A DNA stretch of 64,000 bases, from assembly GCA_014874475.1 (NCBI GenBank), contig JADBJJ010000016.1, forward strand, positions 1 to 64,000, given 5' to 3'. This DNA is from Chloroflexota bacterium (GTDB taxonomy: Bacteria > Chloroflexota > Anaerolineae > B4-G1 > DUEL01). A program made the position numbers and the translations under genes. The notes under the pieces were generated by a model. That model searched no databases, had not been told where the DNA came from, and was given only the letters and a program-made list of their open reading frames with translations. How positions within the stretch are numbered: the first letter of the stretch is position 1; each line of letters opens with the position of its first letter. Positions 25,109-33,486 of this stretch are shown one piece after another.

Positions 25109-25687
25109 TCAGGATTTCCGCCGGCCCCGGGAAGGAGGCTGGTGACGGCGTGCTCCACCACGGGTTTCTCCTGCTGCCAGATCTGGGCTGGCAATGAAAG
25201 CGTCCAGCACAGTCTTCAAACAAATGAACGCCAGCCCCCGATATTCGTCCCGAAACGATTCCTCTTCGTCCTCTTCGTCTTCTTCCTCTTCTTCCACTTC
25301 CATCAGCGTTTCAATGATGAACTGGAGAACCTCGGGCTCCGGATAATCCGTCAGCATTTTCACAATGGCAGCCTCAAATTCCCCCTCGCCGGCTGAGAGA
25401 AATTGTTCCGCGAACGCAAAGTTGGCTTTGTCTGCTTGCCTTACCCTCTCAATAGGGACGAAGCGCAGACCCTGGGGGCTCTGCTTCATCACCTGCCAGA
25501 CCACCATAGCGATGAAGAGAATGTAACTCATTTCATTCAAATTAAAGGGAGCGCCCCCCAAGGCCAGCAGGTAGGCTGTGATGGCCGGCTGCTCCCGGGA
25601 CATCTGGTCCATATAGTGCTGCGCTTCCTGGGGAGAAATCTGTGCGATGCGCTCCCATGTTTGAATGATGATTTCTGTGGATATCAT
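25109..25687 (-). CDS. Uncharacterised soluble protein with acidic tract
   Basis: A 192-residue protein starting MISTEIIIQTW, with GAGG seven bases upstream. A GTG four codons earlier, right after the upstream stop, is an alternative. Mostly helical, with a hydrophobic segment (YILFIAMVVWQVM) at about residues 55-68, then a run of about 18 Glu/Asp residues near 130-148, then DEYRGLAFICLKTVL and a basic, disordered tail. I do not recognise the family. It directly follows the 25700 gene, so the two are coexpressed. Confidence 0.65.
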   Translation of the reverse strand: MISTEIIIQTWERIAQISPQEAQHYMDQMSREQPAITAYLLALGGAPFNLNEMSYILFIAMVVWQVMKQSPQGLRFVPIERVRQADKANFAFAEQFLSAGEGEFEAAIVKMLTDYPEPEVLQFIIETLMEVEEEEEDEEDEEESFRDEYRGLAFICLKTVLDAFIASPDLAAGETRGGARRHQPPSRGRRKS

Positions 25688-25699
25688 TTTTTTCCTCAC

Positions 25700-26332
25700 T
25701 TATCTGATCTCCAGGACGGCCTGGAGGTCGGCGAAGAGAGCCGCCGAGGGGACCTCCGGTGCCAGACCTGTCAGATTCATCCACAGGGCCACGTGGGGGT
25801 CTTCGCGTTGGAGGACCAGGCGGCGCAGGTGGGGGCCGTAGCGGGTCAACCACGGAGTCAGTTTGGCCAGATGGGAGGGCGGGCTGGAACCCCGATATGC
25901 TACCATCAGACTGTGCGGGCCTTTCTCCCGGTTCCAGGACAGGATGGCAGCGCTGCGGAGTTCGCTCGGCGGCCCCACTTGGATTTCCCTGCTCCCCGAA
26001 GATCGGAGAGTTGCTTTTATTATCATCGCGTCCCGTTTTTTCTGCAAGAGGTCGGCCAGCCAGAGGATGGGGATTTCGCGGTTTTCCAGCAGCAGGGTGA
26101 TTTCCATCCGAAGAAACGGGGGGTGGGCCTGAGGAATCAGGATGCGCGCGCCAGAAGCGGAAGAGCCCAGCCAGCCCCATTGATACTCCTCCCCCACCAC
26201 TTTCAGGCCCCTTTCCAGCCACTGGAAGAGATACCGGCCGCGTTGTCGGTTGTAGATGTAGCCGCCGATATACCACAGGAAGAGAAAGACCGATAGGGCA
26301 ATGATAACGATGGTGCCTGTATTCATCTGCAT
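25700..26332 (-). CDS. Uncharacterised single-pass membrane protein
   Basis: A 210-residue protein: one N-terminal membrane helix (about residues 6-26), then a basic stop-transfer (YNRQRGR) and a soluble cytoplasmic part with mixed strands and helices (GARILIPQAHPPFLRMEITLLLE, ADLLQKKRDAMIIKATL, ALWMNLTGLAPE). No ribosome site is evident, so it may start on a short or leaderless message. Family not recognised. Its stop and the next gene's start nearly touch. Confidence 0.65.
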   Translation of the reverse strand: MQMNTGTIVIIALSVFLFLWYIGGYIYNRQRGRYLFQWLERGLKVVGEEYQWGWLGSSASGARILIPQAHPPFLRMEITLLLENREIPILWLADLLQKKRDAMIIKATLRSSGSREIQVGPPSELRSAAILSWNREKGPHSLMVAYRGSSPPSHLAKLTPWLTRYGPHLRRLVLQREDPHVALWMNLTGLAPEVPSAALFADLQAVLEIR

Positions 26333-26373
26333 ATTTATAACACCTGAGTTTGTGGGAAGATTTGCGAAAGATC

Positions 26374-26401
26374 TTGCATTTTCTGGAAAGCTTTATACAA
26401 T
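26374..26401 (+). promoter_or_regulatory. Promoter for the 26456 gene
   Basis: TTGCAT (26374-26379), a 16-base spacer and TACAAT (26396-26401), 54 bases before the ATG at 26456. It faces away from the 26332 start of the minus-strand pair, so this is a divergent control region. Confidence 0.45.
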
Positions 26402-26455
26402 AAAGGGTGTGGTGATTGCTCATTGTGCCAGGTAAAGCCTACGACAGGAGGATCC

Positions 26456-27070
26456 ATGAAAGAGCGCCTTCAACGATTCTGGCGGGCCTTTTCCAATATC
26501 GCCATTATCTTTTCCTTCACTGTTAACCTCATTCTTGTCCTGGTCCTCATTCTGGCGGTTGGTCCACTCCTGCATCTGAAGACCCACCTGCTGGAACCTC
26601 TCCTGTATGACCTGGACCGGGCATTTCTGGGGTTGGGAGAGACGACTGTCCGCACGACGGTGCCGGTGGATCAATCTATCCCCATCCAATTTGACCTGCC
26701 GCTGGATCAGCCTCTGGCGCTGAATTTTGAACTCCCCATCAATCAGGACACGGTGGTCGTTCTGCTTCGGGATACTTCTATCCCGAACACCACCGTTTAC
26801 CTCAACAATGTCCCGGTGAGGACAACGGTTGTCCTGCCCGCTGGTACCCCGTTGCCGGTTCGCCTGAATATGGTGGTCCCGGTGCAGAAGACCATCCCCG
26901 TCCAGATGACTGTCCCAGTGAGCCAGACGGTACCCATCAAGATGGACATCCCGGTGGCTATTCAGTTGGGGCCCTCCGGGCTGGACCCAGCGGTCCAGCG
27001 GCTGCGGGAGGTCTTTGTGCCGGCGCGAGCGCTGATAGAAAGTCTGCCGGATGGGATTTCCCTCCGGTGA
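26456..27070 (+). CDS. Membrane-anchored protein with periodic proline/beta pattern
   Basis: A 204-residue protein starting MKERLQRFW after an AGGAGGATCC site. One membrane helix spans about residues 15-40. From about residue 60 to 185 short hydrophobic beta-like units repeat every 8-12 residues around [VIL]P[VIL], as in VPVDQSIPIQFDLPL, ELPINQ, VPVQKTIPVQMTVPV and MDIPVAIQL. The repeating pattern suggests a stacked or extended beta structure outside or inside the membrane. The tail is helical (DPAVQRLREVF). Family not recognised. It is a lone plus-strand gene amid minus-strand ones, with its own promoter. Confidence 0.7.
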   Translation: MKERLQRFWRAFSNIAIIFSFTVNLILVLVLILAVGPLLHLKTHLLEPLLYDLDRAFLGLGETTVRTTVPVDQSIPIQFDLPLDQPLALNFELPINQDTVVVLLRDTSIPNTTVYLNNVPVRTTVVLPAGTPLPVRLNMVVPVQKTIPVQMTVPVSQTVPIKMDIPVAIQLGPSGLDPAVQRLREVFVPARALIESLPDGISLR

Positions 27071-27098
27071 CGGAGAGCCTGCCGGTCCCCCTGGTGGT

Positions 27099-27464
27099 TC
27101 AATCCATCTCCAGCACTTCCACCCGCTGCAAGCGGCCGGCCCGGTCTATCTCTACGGCCACCATCAGCAGTTGTCCATCTGCCTCCCAGAGGCCGTGTTC
27201 GGTGATGTACCGTTCGGCAACGGCCTGCATGCGCGCTCGCTTCCTGGCGGTGATGGACTCCTCCGGCGTGCCGAAGGCCTCCCCCCGACGGGTGCGAACC
27301 TCCACGAAGGCCCATACGGACCCGCGCCGGGCGATAATATCCGCCTCTCCGGCCTGGCAGCGCCAGTTCCGTTCCACAATCTCGTAGCCTCGCCGCCGGA
27401 GTTCCTGAACGGCCAGTTCCTCCCCCCAGCGGCCCAGGCGGATGCGCTGACGACCTGATTTCAT
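27099..27464 (-). CDS. YraN/UPF0102 family putative endonuclease
   Basis: A 121-residue protein with the complete UPF0102 signature: GRWGEELAVQELRRRGYEI, NWRC, GEADIIAR and VWAFVEVRTR, matching the PD-(D/E)xK-like fold where Glu, Asp and EVR/K residues form the metal site. Cytoplasmic; assumed to act in DNA processing, though biochemical function is not settled. It is convergent with the 26456 gene (29 bases between stops). Confidence 0.9.
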   Translation of the reverse strand: MKSGRQRIRLGRWGEELAVQELRRRGYEIVERNWRCQAGEADIIARRGSVWAFVEVRTRRGEAFGTPEESITARKRARMQAVAERYITEHGLWEADGQLLMVAVEIDRAGRLQRVEVLEMD

Positions 27465-27623
27465 ATCAGTGATTCTGGCGATGGGACGGGTGCTCTTCCT
27501 GCCCGCCGCCGTTGCAACTTGAACGATGACTCCGGGAATCTACTGCCCCTCAACCTCACTTTCGCATCTTTCTTCCCCCGCTTCGGGGGAGAAAGGGGGC
27601 AAGGGGCAGGATTCTGCGCCTGG

Positions 27624-28769
27624 CTACGAGTGGAGAGGCTTCCGCCGGCGAGCGGCGGCCAATCGCTCATAGTGAGCCACCAGGCGGGCCGTTGTCTGGC
27701 TGGCATCGTATTGCTCGCCGGTGCGGAGGGCCCTCTCTGCCAGGTGCTCTCGCAGTTCCTGGTCGTGCGCCAGCCGGGCCCAGGCCTGTACCATCGCGGC
27801 GGCATCGTCCGGCGGGGTCAGCAGGCCGTTCTCCCCGGAGCAAATGACGGCTCGAATCCACGGCACGTCCAGCCCCAGCACTGGCAATCCAGCCTCCAAC
27901 GCCTCCAGAATCGCCGTAGGCAGAACCTCTATTTTGGATGCGGTGACGCAGAAGTCGGCCAGCGCAACATAGGCTGGCACCTCTGCTGGTGCGACCTGTC
28001 CTGTGAACCGGACCCTTTCGCTCAATCCCAGCCGCTTTGTTGTCTCCTCAAGCGCCTTTCGTTCAGGGCCATCCCCGATGATCAGAAGATAGGCATCGCT
28101 CAGTTCTGGGGCGGAGAGGACTTCCAAGAGAAACCGAATGTTCTTTTCGGCGACGACCCGTCCGACGAACGCGGCCAGCGGCGCCGTGGCGGGGATGCCC
28201 AGTTCAGCCCGGGTCACGTTGCGGTGGGGTGAGCGATTCCGCTCCACACCGTAGGGGATGATTTCCACGGGGGCCTGGACCTTCATTTCTTCCAGCACCT
28301 TCGCGGCCTCCAGCGTCGGCGCAGTCACCAGATCGTAGCGGGGAAGGAGCCACCGCAGGTAGACGCCTAACAGGAAGCGCACAACGGACATCGGGATCCA
28401 CAGGCGGCTGTTGATCAACATGTCATAGCGGCTGTGGAGGGTAAGGACGACGGGGACCCCGAACCGACGACCGTACCGTAGCGCCAGTAGGCCACTCAGA
28501 GCCGGTTGGTTGGCATGCAGAACGTCCATCGTCTGTAACAGGGCAATGGCCCTGCGGGAGTACCGCAAAGTCACTCGGTAGCCGGGATCGGGATGCGGGA
28601 ACCCGAAAGAGCGGACCACTCCTGGCTCGTCCTGCGCGGCTGGAGGTCCACCCGTAAACACGAAGACCTCATGCCCCATGCTCTCCAGGATGCGCTTGTG
28701 CAGGGAGACGAAGCGGATGATGCCGTTTACACCCGGCCAGTAGGCGTCGGTCAGGAGCGCAATGCGCAT
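27624..28769 (-). CDS. GT4-family glycosyltransferase
   Basis: A 381-residue protein starting MRIALLTDAYWPGVNGI, with the start fixed by a TGATG overlap with the upstream gene. It has the N-terminal GT-B motif GVNGIIRFV and the C-terminal E-x7-E region, EVLPTAILEALEAGLPVLG. It resembles DgdA/MgtA- or PimB-like enzymes that transfer a sugar from a nucleotide donor to a lipid at the membrane face. Together with the overlapping GT-C-like gene it forms a two-gene unit. Acceptor unknown. Confidence 0.87.
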   Translation of the reverse strand: MRIALLTDAYWPGVNGIIRFVSLHKRILESMGHEVFVFTGGPPAAQDEPGVVRSFGFPHPDPGYRVTLRYSRRAIALLQTMDVLHANQPALSGLLALRYGRRFGVPVVLTLHSRYDMLINSRLWIPMSVVRFLLGVYLRWLLPRYDLVTAPTLEAAKVLEEMKVQAPVEIIPYGVERNRSPHRNVTRAELGIPATAPLAAFVGRVVAEKNIRFLLEVLSAPELSDAYLLIIGDGPERKALEETTKRLGLSERVRFTGQVAPAEVPAYVALADFCVTASKIEVLPTAILEALEAGLPVLGLDVPWIRAVICSGENGLLTPPDDAAAMVQAWARLAHDQELREHLAERALRTGEQYDASQTTARLVAHYERLAAARRRKPLHS

Positions 28770-30460
28770 CAGGAATCTCCGAGGGGAAGTTGTGACTCCA
28801 CGGGTAGGAGACGATACACTGTGACGGCTGACTGATAGTTCATCGTTGCCAAATACCCCTGTAGCCACCGGTCTGGATGAATTTCAAAGAGGGCCAGTTG
28901 GTATGGAGTGAACAGGGAACTGGTCGTCAGTTCCAGCATCGTACCCAGGTCAAACCACCCATCTTCGGTCGTGCCAGGACGGTCGGGCAGGACCAGGCAG
29001 CGGATGTTCTTCACCAGCAGGTATCTGTCCATCTCACCCCGGTAGAACCAGTCGCTCACTTCCGGGTCCACCAGTCCGTAGAGGTCTATGATGGGCCGCT
29101 CGCTGTAGAAGCGGATGGCGCCGATGTCAAAGGCGGCGCACAGTTCTTCCGGCGGGACGTGGTCTCGCACGAAGCGGGCGGCGGCGATGCGGACGTTCTG
29201 CATATGTTCCAGATTCGCATCGTAGACGGAGTTCCAGTAGATGCCATCGGCGACCAGCAGCAGGAGCAATCCGGCCATCCAGACCCGCTGCAAGCGGGGC
29301 CGGTGGGCGAAGGCCCGGAGTCCAACGGCCAACCCCACCCAGAGGGCGACGTGGTTGATGGCGCCGTAACGGCTGGCGGTTCCTGGGGTGGGCAGGAAGG
29401 CGATGTAGCTGAGGTTGTGGAGGACCAGCCAGAGGAGGAAAACGACCCAGGGGCGCCGATCCGGGTCCTGCAGGAGGCGCGGCCAGCGGCGGACCGCCCA
29501 TGCGCGTCGGGCGGCCCAGAGCAGCGGCACCACCATCCCCACCAGGCCGAAGATGGCCCAGAGGGAGAGGGTGTAGTAGGGCATACCGAAGAAGGCCCCG
29601 ATGGGCAGGCGGGGCGGCGGAAGCGTCATCCCGCCCAGGACAAACTCCACTAAGTAGACAACCCACAGGCTGCTATACGTCAGCGGCGAGAACCGGGTTA
29701 AGACATCCAGAATAGGGTTCTGGGCGGCTACCAGACGGATGCCCATCGTGATGGTCACATGCTTGCTCAGGCCGCTGGTGGGGAGAATGTGGCCGGTGCG
29801 CAGATACAAGTAGAGAAACCAGGGGGCGGCGATCAGTCCGCAGATCAGGCCGGCCCAGACCAGATGACGAGGAATTCGCTTGTGACGGATGATCTCTGCC
29901 AGCCCGATAGCCAGAGCCAGCGCCAGTCCCTCTGGACGGGCCAGAGTCAGAAGGCCCAGGAGGAGCCCCGTCGGAAGCCATTGCCCGGCCCGGTAGGCCA
30001 GCAGGGCCAGCAGCCCCAGAGCCAGGAAGAGAATGGTCTCCATCCCGCTGAGGCTAAACCAGAGCACGGGGCCGGAAAGCACCACCGCCAGGGCGGCGCC
30101 GAATGAGGCGATGACCCCCCAGATAGGGCGCAAGAGTAGGTAGAGAGCCACGCCCACGATGATGAGGGTGCCGATACCCAACCCTTTCGCTACCAGGTGG
30201 AGCGGAATGCCCGCCGCATACCCCCCAGTCAGCAACAGCACCCAGAGAGGGCTGGATGTCCCCACCCCTTTCTCGGTGGGAAAGTTGAATACCAGTTTTC
30301 CGTATTCCGCCAGGTTCTGCGCGTAGACGAAATGGATGTAGGTGTCGTCCATCGGGAACTCGGTCGGCGCAGGCCAGAGGAAGACCAGCGCCACCAGCAG
30401 GACCGATACCCCGATCAGCAGGAACGGAATCCCCTCCAGCAATGAATGAGCGCGATGCAA
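28769..30460 (-). CDS. GT-C-type membrane glycosyltransferase-like protein
   Basis: A 563-residue protein. The likely start is TTG at 30460, six bases after AGGAGG; a GTG at 30484 gives eight more residues. EFPMDDTYIHFVYAQNLAEYG has the Asp-Asp first loop of GT-C enzymes, and FNFPTEKGVGTSSPLW is a conserved second region. About 11 membrane segments are followed by a periplasmic C-terminal part with FDIGAIRFYSERPIIDLYGLVDPEV, which recurs in actinobacterial arabinosyl/mannosyltransferase-like proteins. Coupled (TGATG) to the GT4 gene. It probably uses a polyprenyl donor. Confidence 0.8.
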   Translation of the reverse strand: MHRAHSLLEGIPFLLIGVSVLLVALVFLWPAPTEFPMDDTYIHFVYAQNLAEYGKLVFNFPTEKGVGTSSPLWVLLLTGGYAAGIPLHLVAKGLGIGTLIIVGVALYLLLRPIWGVIASFGAALAVVLSGPVLWFSLSGMETILFLALGLLALLAYRAGQWLPTGLLLGLLTLARPEGLALALAIGLAEIIRHKRIPRHLVWAGLICGLIAAPWFLYLYLRTGHILPTSGLSKHVTITMGIRLVAAQNPILDVLTRFSPLTYSSLWVVYLVEFVLGGMTLPPPRLPIGAFFGMPYYTLSLWAIFGLVGMVVPLLWAARRAWAVRRWPRLLQDPDRRPWVVFLLWLVLHNLSYIAFLPTPGTASRYGAINHVALWVGLAVGLRAFAHRPRLQRVWMAGLLLLLVADGIYWNSVYDANLEHMQNVRIAAARFVRDHVPPEELCAAFDIGAIRFYSERPIIDLYGLVDPEVSDWFYRGEMDRYLLVKNIRCLVLPDRPGTTEDGWFDLGTMLELTTSSLFTPYQLALFEIHPDRWLQGYLATMNYQSAVTVYRLLPVESQLPLGDS

Positions 30461-30538
30461 GAGTTCCCTCCTTCGCTGAACCACGACCCTTGACCAAGAA
30501 CCTCTGTCGTCCGGCGTTGTCGTCCGGGGGGTCAGTTA

Positions 30539-31045
30539 TCAGCGGTCAAAGTAGATGGATTTGCCGGTGGCGGAAAGGGGAATACCCATGACCACATCGG
30601 CGTCTATCAGGCCCATCTGGCGGGCCACTACACCGACCCGATACATCACCCGGTTGTCCACGTTGAGCAGGCTGGCGGTCTTGACCGCCGAACCGATGGC
30701 GATACCCATATCCAGCAAGCGCATCGCGCACTGAGGGCCGCGAAATTCTCCTTCCACCGTGTTGGGCTGGATACAGGTGGGGCTGCCGCAGGCCGCACAG
30801 TTGAGGCCGACCACCCGGGCGTCCTTCAGACCGATGAGCACCACGGCCTCGGAGTTCAGCACATTCTTCCCGTCCCGGTCAAAATTGCGCTTGCCCGTGC
30901 GCTCGCCGTAGGCAATCATCTCCTCACCCAGGCGGCGCAATTCCTCGCCCTCCACAATTTTGAGTGCAAGGAAGTCCTGTCCCACGGCTTTGGGGGCTGT
31001 CCGGGCCGAGATGGCCATCAATTCGGCAACGATATGCAGACTCAT
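30539..31045 (-). CDS. DUF2148 ferredoxin-like domain protein
   Basis: A 168-residue protein with the DUF2148 pattern: ISARTAPKAVGQDFL, LNCAACGSPTC (three clustered Cys), EFRGPQCAMRLLDMGIAIGSAV and DADVVMGIPLS. The cysteines suggest an iron-sulfur or other metal site; the function is unknown, though an enzyme role in anaerobes is often assumed. The ATG at 31045 overlaps the OsmC-like gene's stop (ATGA), so they are made together. Confidence 0.85.
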   Translation of the reverse strand: MSLHIVAELMAISARTAPKAVGQDFLALKIVEGEELRRLGEEMIAYGERTGKRNFDRDGKNVLNSEAVVLIGLKDARVVGLNCAACGSPTCIQPNTVEGEFRGPQCAMRLLDMGIAIGSAVKTASLLNVDNRVMYRVGVVARQMGLIDADVVMGIPLSATGKSIYFDR

Positions 31046-31461
31046 GCGTCCTCCTCAACGGTGTAGTCGTAGGTGATTTCTGCAGCGGCGGAGAGAGTGG
31101 CTCCCACCGAGCAGTACTTGTTTTTGGAGAGTTCAATAGCATCCTGTACAGCCTTTTCGCTCAGGCCGCGCCCGCGCAGGCGGTAGTGGAGGTGAATACG
31201 GGTGTAGGCCCAGGGCGGGTCGGAGTTCTGTTCGCCCGTCACCGTAATCTCCAGACCGGTCAGTTTCTGGCGTTTCTTCTGGAGAATATTGACGATGTCG
31301 TAGGCTGTGCAGCCGCCCAGTGCAACCAGAAGCAACTGGCTGGGGCTCATCCCAATGCCGTTTTCCTCATCAGGAGCGGACATCACCACGGAGTGCTTTG
31401 TGGCGTCCACGCCCACAAACTGGAGTTTATCCAGCCATTTGACGGATACGGTTTTCCCCAT
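31042..31461 (-). CDS. OsmC-family peroxiredoxin-like protein
   Basis: A 139-residue protein starting MGKTVSVKWLDKL (AGGTGA upstream); a longer frame to 31527 lacks a ribosome site. It has MSPSQLLLVALGGCTAYD with the first active Cys and NKYCSVGATLSAAAEI with the second, as in OsmC/Ohr-type thiol peroxidases that reduce organic hydroperoxides. It is closest to the YhfA-like (OsmC) group. Coupled to DUF2148, which hints at a shared redox role. Confidence 0.88.
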   Translation of the reverse strand: MGKTVSVKWLDKLQFVGVDATKHSVVMSAPDEENGIGMSPSQLLLVALGGCTAYDIVNILQKKRQKLTGLEITVTGEQNSDPPWAYTRIHLHYRLRGRGLSEKAVQDAIELSKNKYCSVGATLSAAAEITYDYTVEEDA

Positions 31462-31547
31462 AAAGCGTTCACCTGCCAGGATATTAGGATGGGAACGGGG
31501 GCGATGTTCGGTCGCCATAACCCCCATGCACAGGAAGAAATTCTACC

Positions 31548-32318
31548 CTATCCCAGCAATCGGCGCAACTGCCGCGCCGTCCCCACAGCCTGCCCGCGCC
31601 AGTGGTTATTCATATAGACCAGCGTCAGCGGGGCTTCTGCATCCATCTGGCGGATTTTCGGCACCCACTCTGCCAGTTCCTCGTCCGTGTAGGTGTAGTC
31701 GTATCGCTCCCAGGCCTCTCCGTGTTCCCACCATTTGGCTGCGTTGCGGCCATGGAAGCGGACGTAGGCGATCGGACCGGTGACGACGGCGATCGGTGGG
31801 ATCAACCCCCGCAATCGGGGCTGGTCCACACAGCAGAACCCCAGGTTCAGTGCCTTTAACTCGTCAAAGGTACGGCGGGTGATCCAATCCCGGCGGCGGA
31901 ACTCCACCACTACCGGCAGGTTGCCGAAGCCTTCTCGCAGACGCCGAAGGTAGGCTCGGTTCTCCTCTGTGGCGTGGAAGGCGTAGGGGAACTGGAGGAG
32001 GATAGCGGCAAACTTTTCTGCCTCCCGCAGGGGCGTGAGGGCCTCCACAAACTGGCGAATGAGCGGCTCCGGTTCCTCCCGCTGGTGGGTGATGCCCTGA
32101 AAGGCCTTGACGGAGAACAGGAAGCCGGCAGGGACTTTGTCCCCTATTCGGGCCAGGGTGTGGGGGTCAGGGATGCGGTAGAAGGTGAAATCCAGTTCGC
32201 AGGTAGGGAATTCCTGTGCGTAGAACCGCAGCCACTCCGATTTGGGCAGGTCCGGCGGGTAGACCGGACCGACCCAGTCATCATAACTGAAGCCGCTGGT
32301 GCCAATCAAAACAGTCAC
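31548..32318 (-). CDS. DUF72 family protein
   Basis: A 256-residue TIM-barrel-like protein with the DUF72 signature: GTSGFSYDDWVGPVYP, FYRIPDP, FLFSVKAFQGITH, ILLQFPYAF, VVEFRRRDW, YVRFHGR and YMNNHWRGQAV. Cytoplasmic. The function of DUF72 proteins is unknown. The ATG overlaps the stop of the octopine-dehydrogenase-like gene by four bases. Confidence 0.9.
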   Translation of the reverse strand: MTVLIGTSGFSYDDWVGPVYPPDLPKSEWLRFYAQEFPTCELDFTFYRIPDPHTLARIGDKVPAGFLFSVKAFQGITHQREEPEPLIRQFVEALTPLREAEKFAAILLQFPYAFHATEENRAYLRRLREGFGNLPVVVEFRRRDWITRRTFDELKALNLGFCCVDQPRLRGLIPPIAVVTGPIAYVRFHGRNAAKWWEHGEAWERYDYTYTDEELAEWVPKIRQMDAEAPLTLVYMNNHWRGQAVGTARQLRRLLG

Positions 32319-33421
32319 GAAAATACCCCTTCCATTACGTACCGGGTGACTTCGCTCACGCTCATCCCTTCAATGCCCATCCGCTCCAGGGTGCGGCCGC
32401 GCCGCCAGTAGTCGGTGCGATGAACGATACAGGCCAGACGGATGATGCTTTCCATCCCTCGCACGGAGACGCCGTACCGCGCTCCCAGCGCCGCGATAGG
32501 CACCAGACTCGCGGGTATGTCCTCGGTGATGTAGCGGTGGTTCAGGGTGGAGGGCGCCCGGATGTCGTAGTAGCCAGGCTGGTTATGGATGGCCTCGTAG
32601 AGGTCGGCGCCGGTGGCGTTGTAGGCTATCTTCAGCCACTCCAGCGCTGTCCGGGCGCGGATGCCCAGCGCCGCCGCGACGGTCACCCGCTCCCGATCCA
32701 GCACTTCCAGCACCCGCGCCACCGACGGGGTGACGCCTTCTATGTAGAACTGGAAGTCGCCACCGGTGGACTCTATTCGTCCGGCGTTGAGAAGGGTCAG
32801 CGCGGGATGGAAGATAGCGCCCATATTGTTCAGGCCGGTGTGCAGGACGCTGATGCCGTCAATGAACTGGGGGTAGGCGGGAGCCAGCGCCTCCAGGACG
32901 CGCGGGGTACGGGTGGCGGGCAGCGCAGCGACGGGGACGGCCTCTTTGATGCCGAAGATACGGGCTTGGGCCGGCCCCTCAGACCGGCTGGCATAGATGA
33001 GCGTCTCTGCCTCGGCGATGGTGATGTCGGCCGCACAGCCGGTATCCCGCAGGACTTTGGTGAACTCCAGCGCGCCGCCAGTCCGGCCCGGGTTGAGGAC
33101 GACGATTTGCCCATCCCGCAAGTGAGGAGCAGCCGCCCGGGCGATGTCGGCGTGGGCCGTGGAGGGCACCACGACCATCACGATATCTGCCTCTGCCAGT
33201 GCCTCTGCCATATCCGAGGTGACGTTGGCCAGACGGCCAAAGCCCCGGGGGCCGCTCTCAAAACTCTCCAGTTCAATCCCGCCCCGGGCTTTGATAGCCG
33301 CAATGTTCTCCGATGTCCGGTTGTAAAGGGTGACCGGGAAGCCCATCAGGGCCAGATGGGCGGCCATAGCCTTGCCCCCGTGACCGGCGCCGATTACCGT
33401 GTAGTGGGCTTTGTTTCCCAT
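32315..33421 (-). CDS. NAD/NADP octopine/nopaline dehydrogenase-family protein
   Basis: A 368-residue dehydrogenase. The N-terminal Rossmann fold has VIGAGHGGKAMAAHLALMG (GxGxxG-like), then AEADIVMVVVPSTAH and VVLNPGRTGGAL. The C-terminal domain has LNNMGAIFHPALTLLNAGRIE and HRYITEDIP, the catalytic His and family motifs of opine and octopine dehydrogenases and the related ketopantoate-reductase-like group. It probably reduces an imine or keto acid or oxidises a secondary alcohol or amine. It lies 66 bases after the B12-binding gene, so they may act in one pathway. Confidence 0.87.
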   Translation of the reverse strand: MGNKAHYTVIGAGHGGKAMAAHLALMGFPVTLYNRTSENIAAIKARGGIELESFESGPRGFGRLANVTSDMAEALAEADIVMVVVPSTAHADIARAAAPHLRDGQIVVLNPGRTGGALEFTKVLRDTGCAADITIAEAETLIYASRSEGPAQARIFGIKEAVPVAALPATRTPRVLEALAPAYPQFIDGISVLHTGLNNMGAIFHPALTLLNAGRIESTGGDFQFYIEGVTPSVARVLEVLDRERVTVAAALGIRARTALEWLKIAYNATGADLYEAIHNQPGYYDIRAPSTLNHRYITEDIPASLVPIAALGARYGVSVRGMESIIRLACIVHRTDYWRRGRTLERMGIEGMSVSEVTRYVMEGVFS

Positions 33422-33486
33422 AGTGGCTCCTTTATCGTGTCGGGATGAGATGCCAGCCCTCTCAGAGTGCCTGGCGCGCGCTGTGC

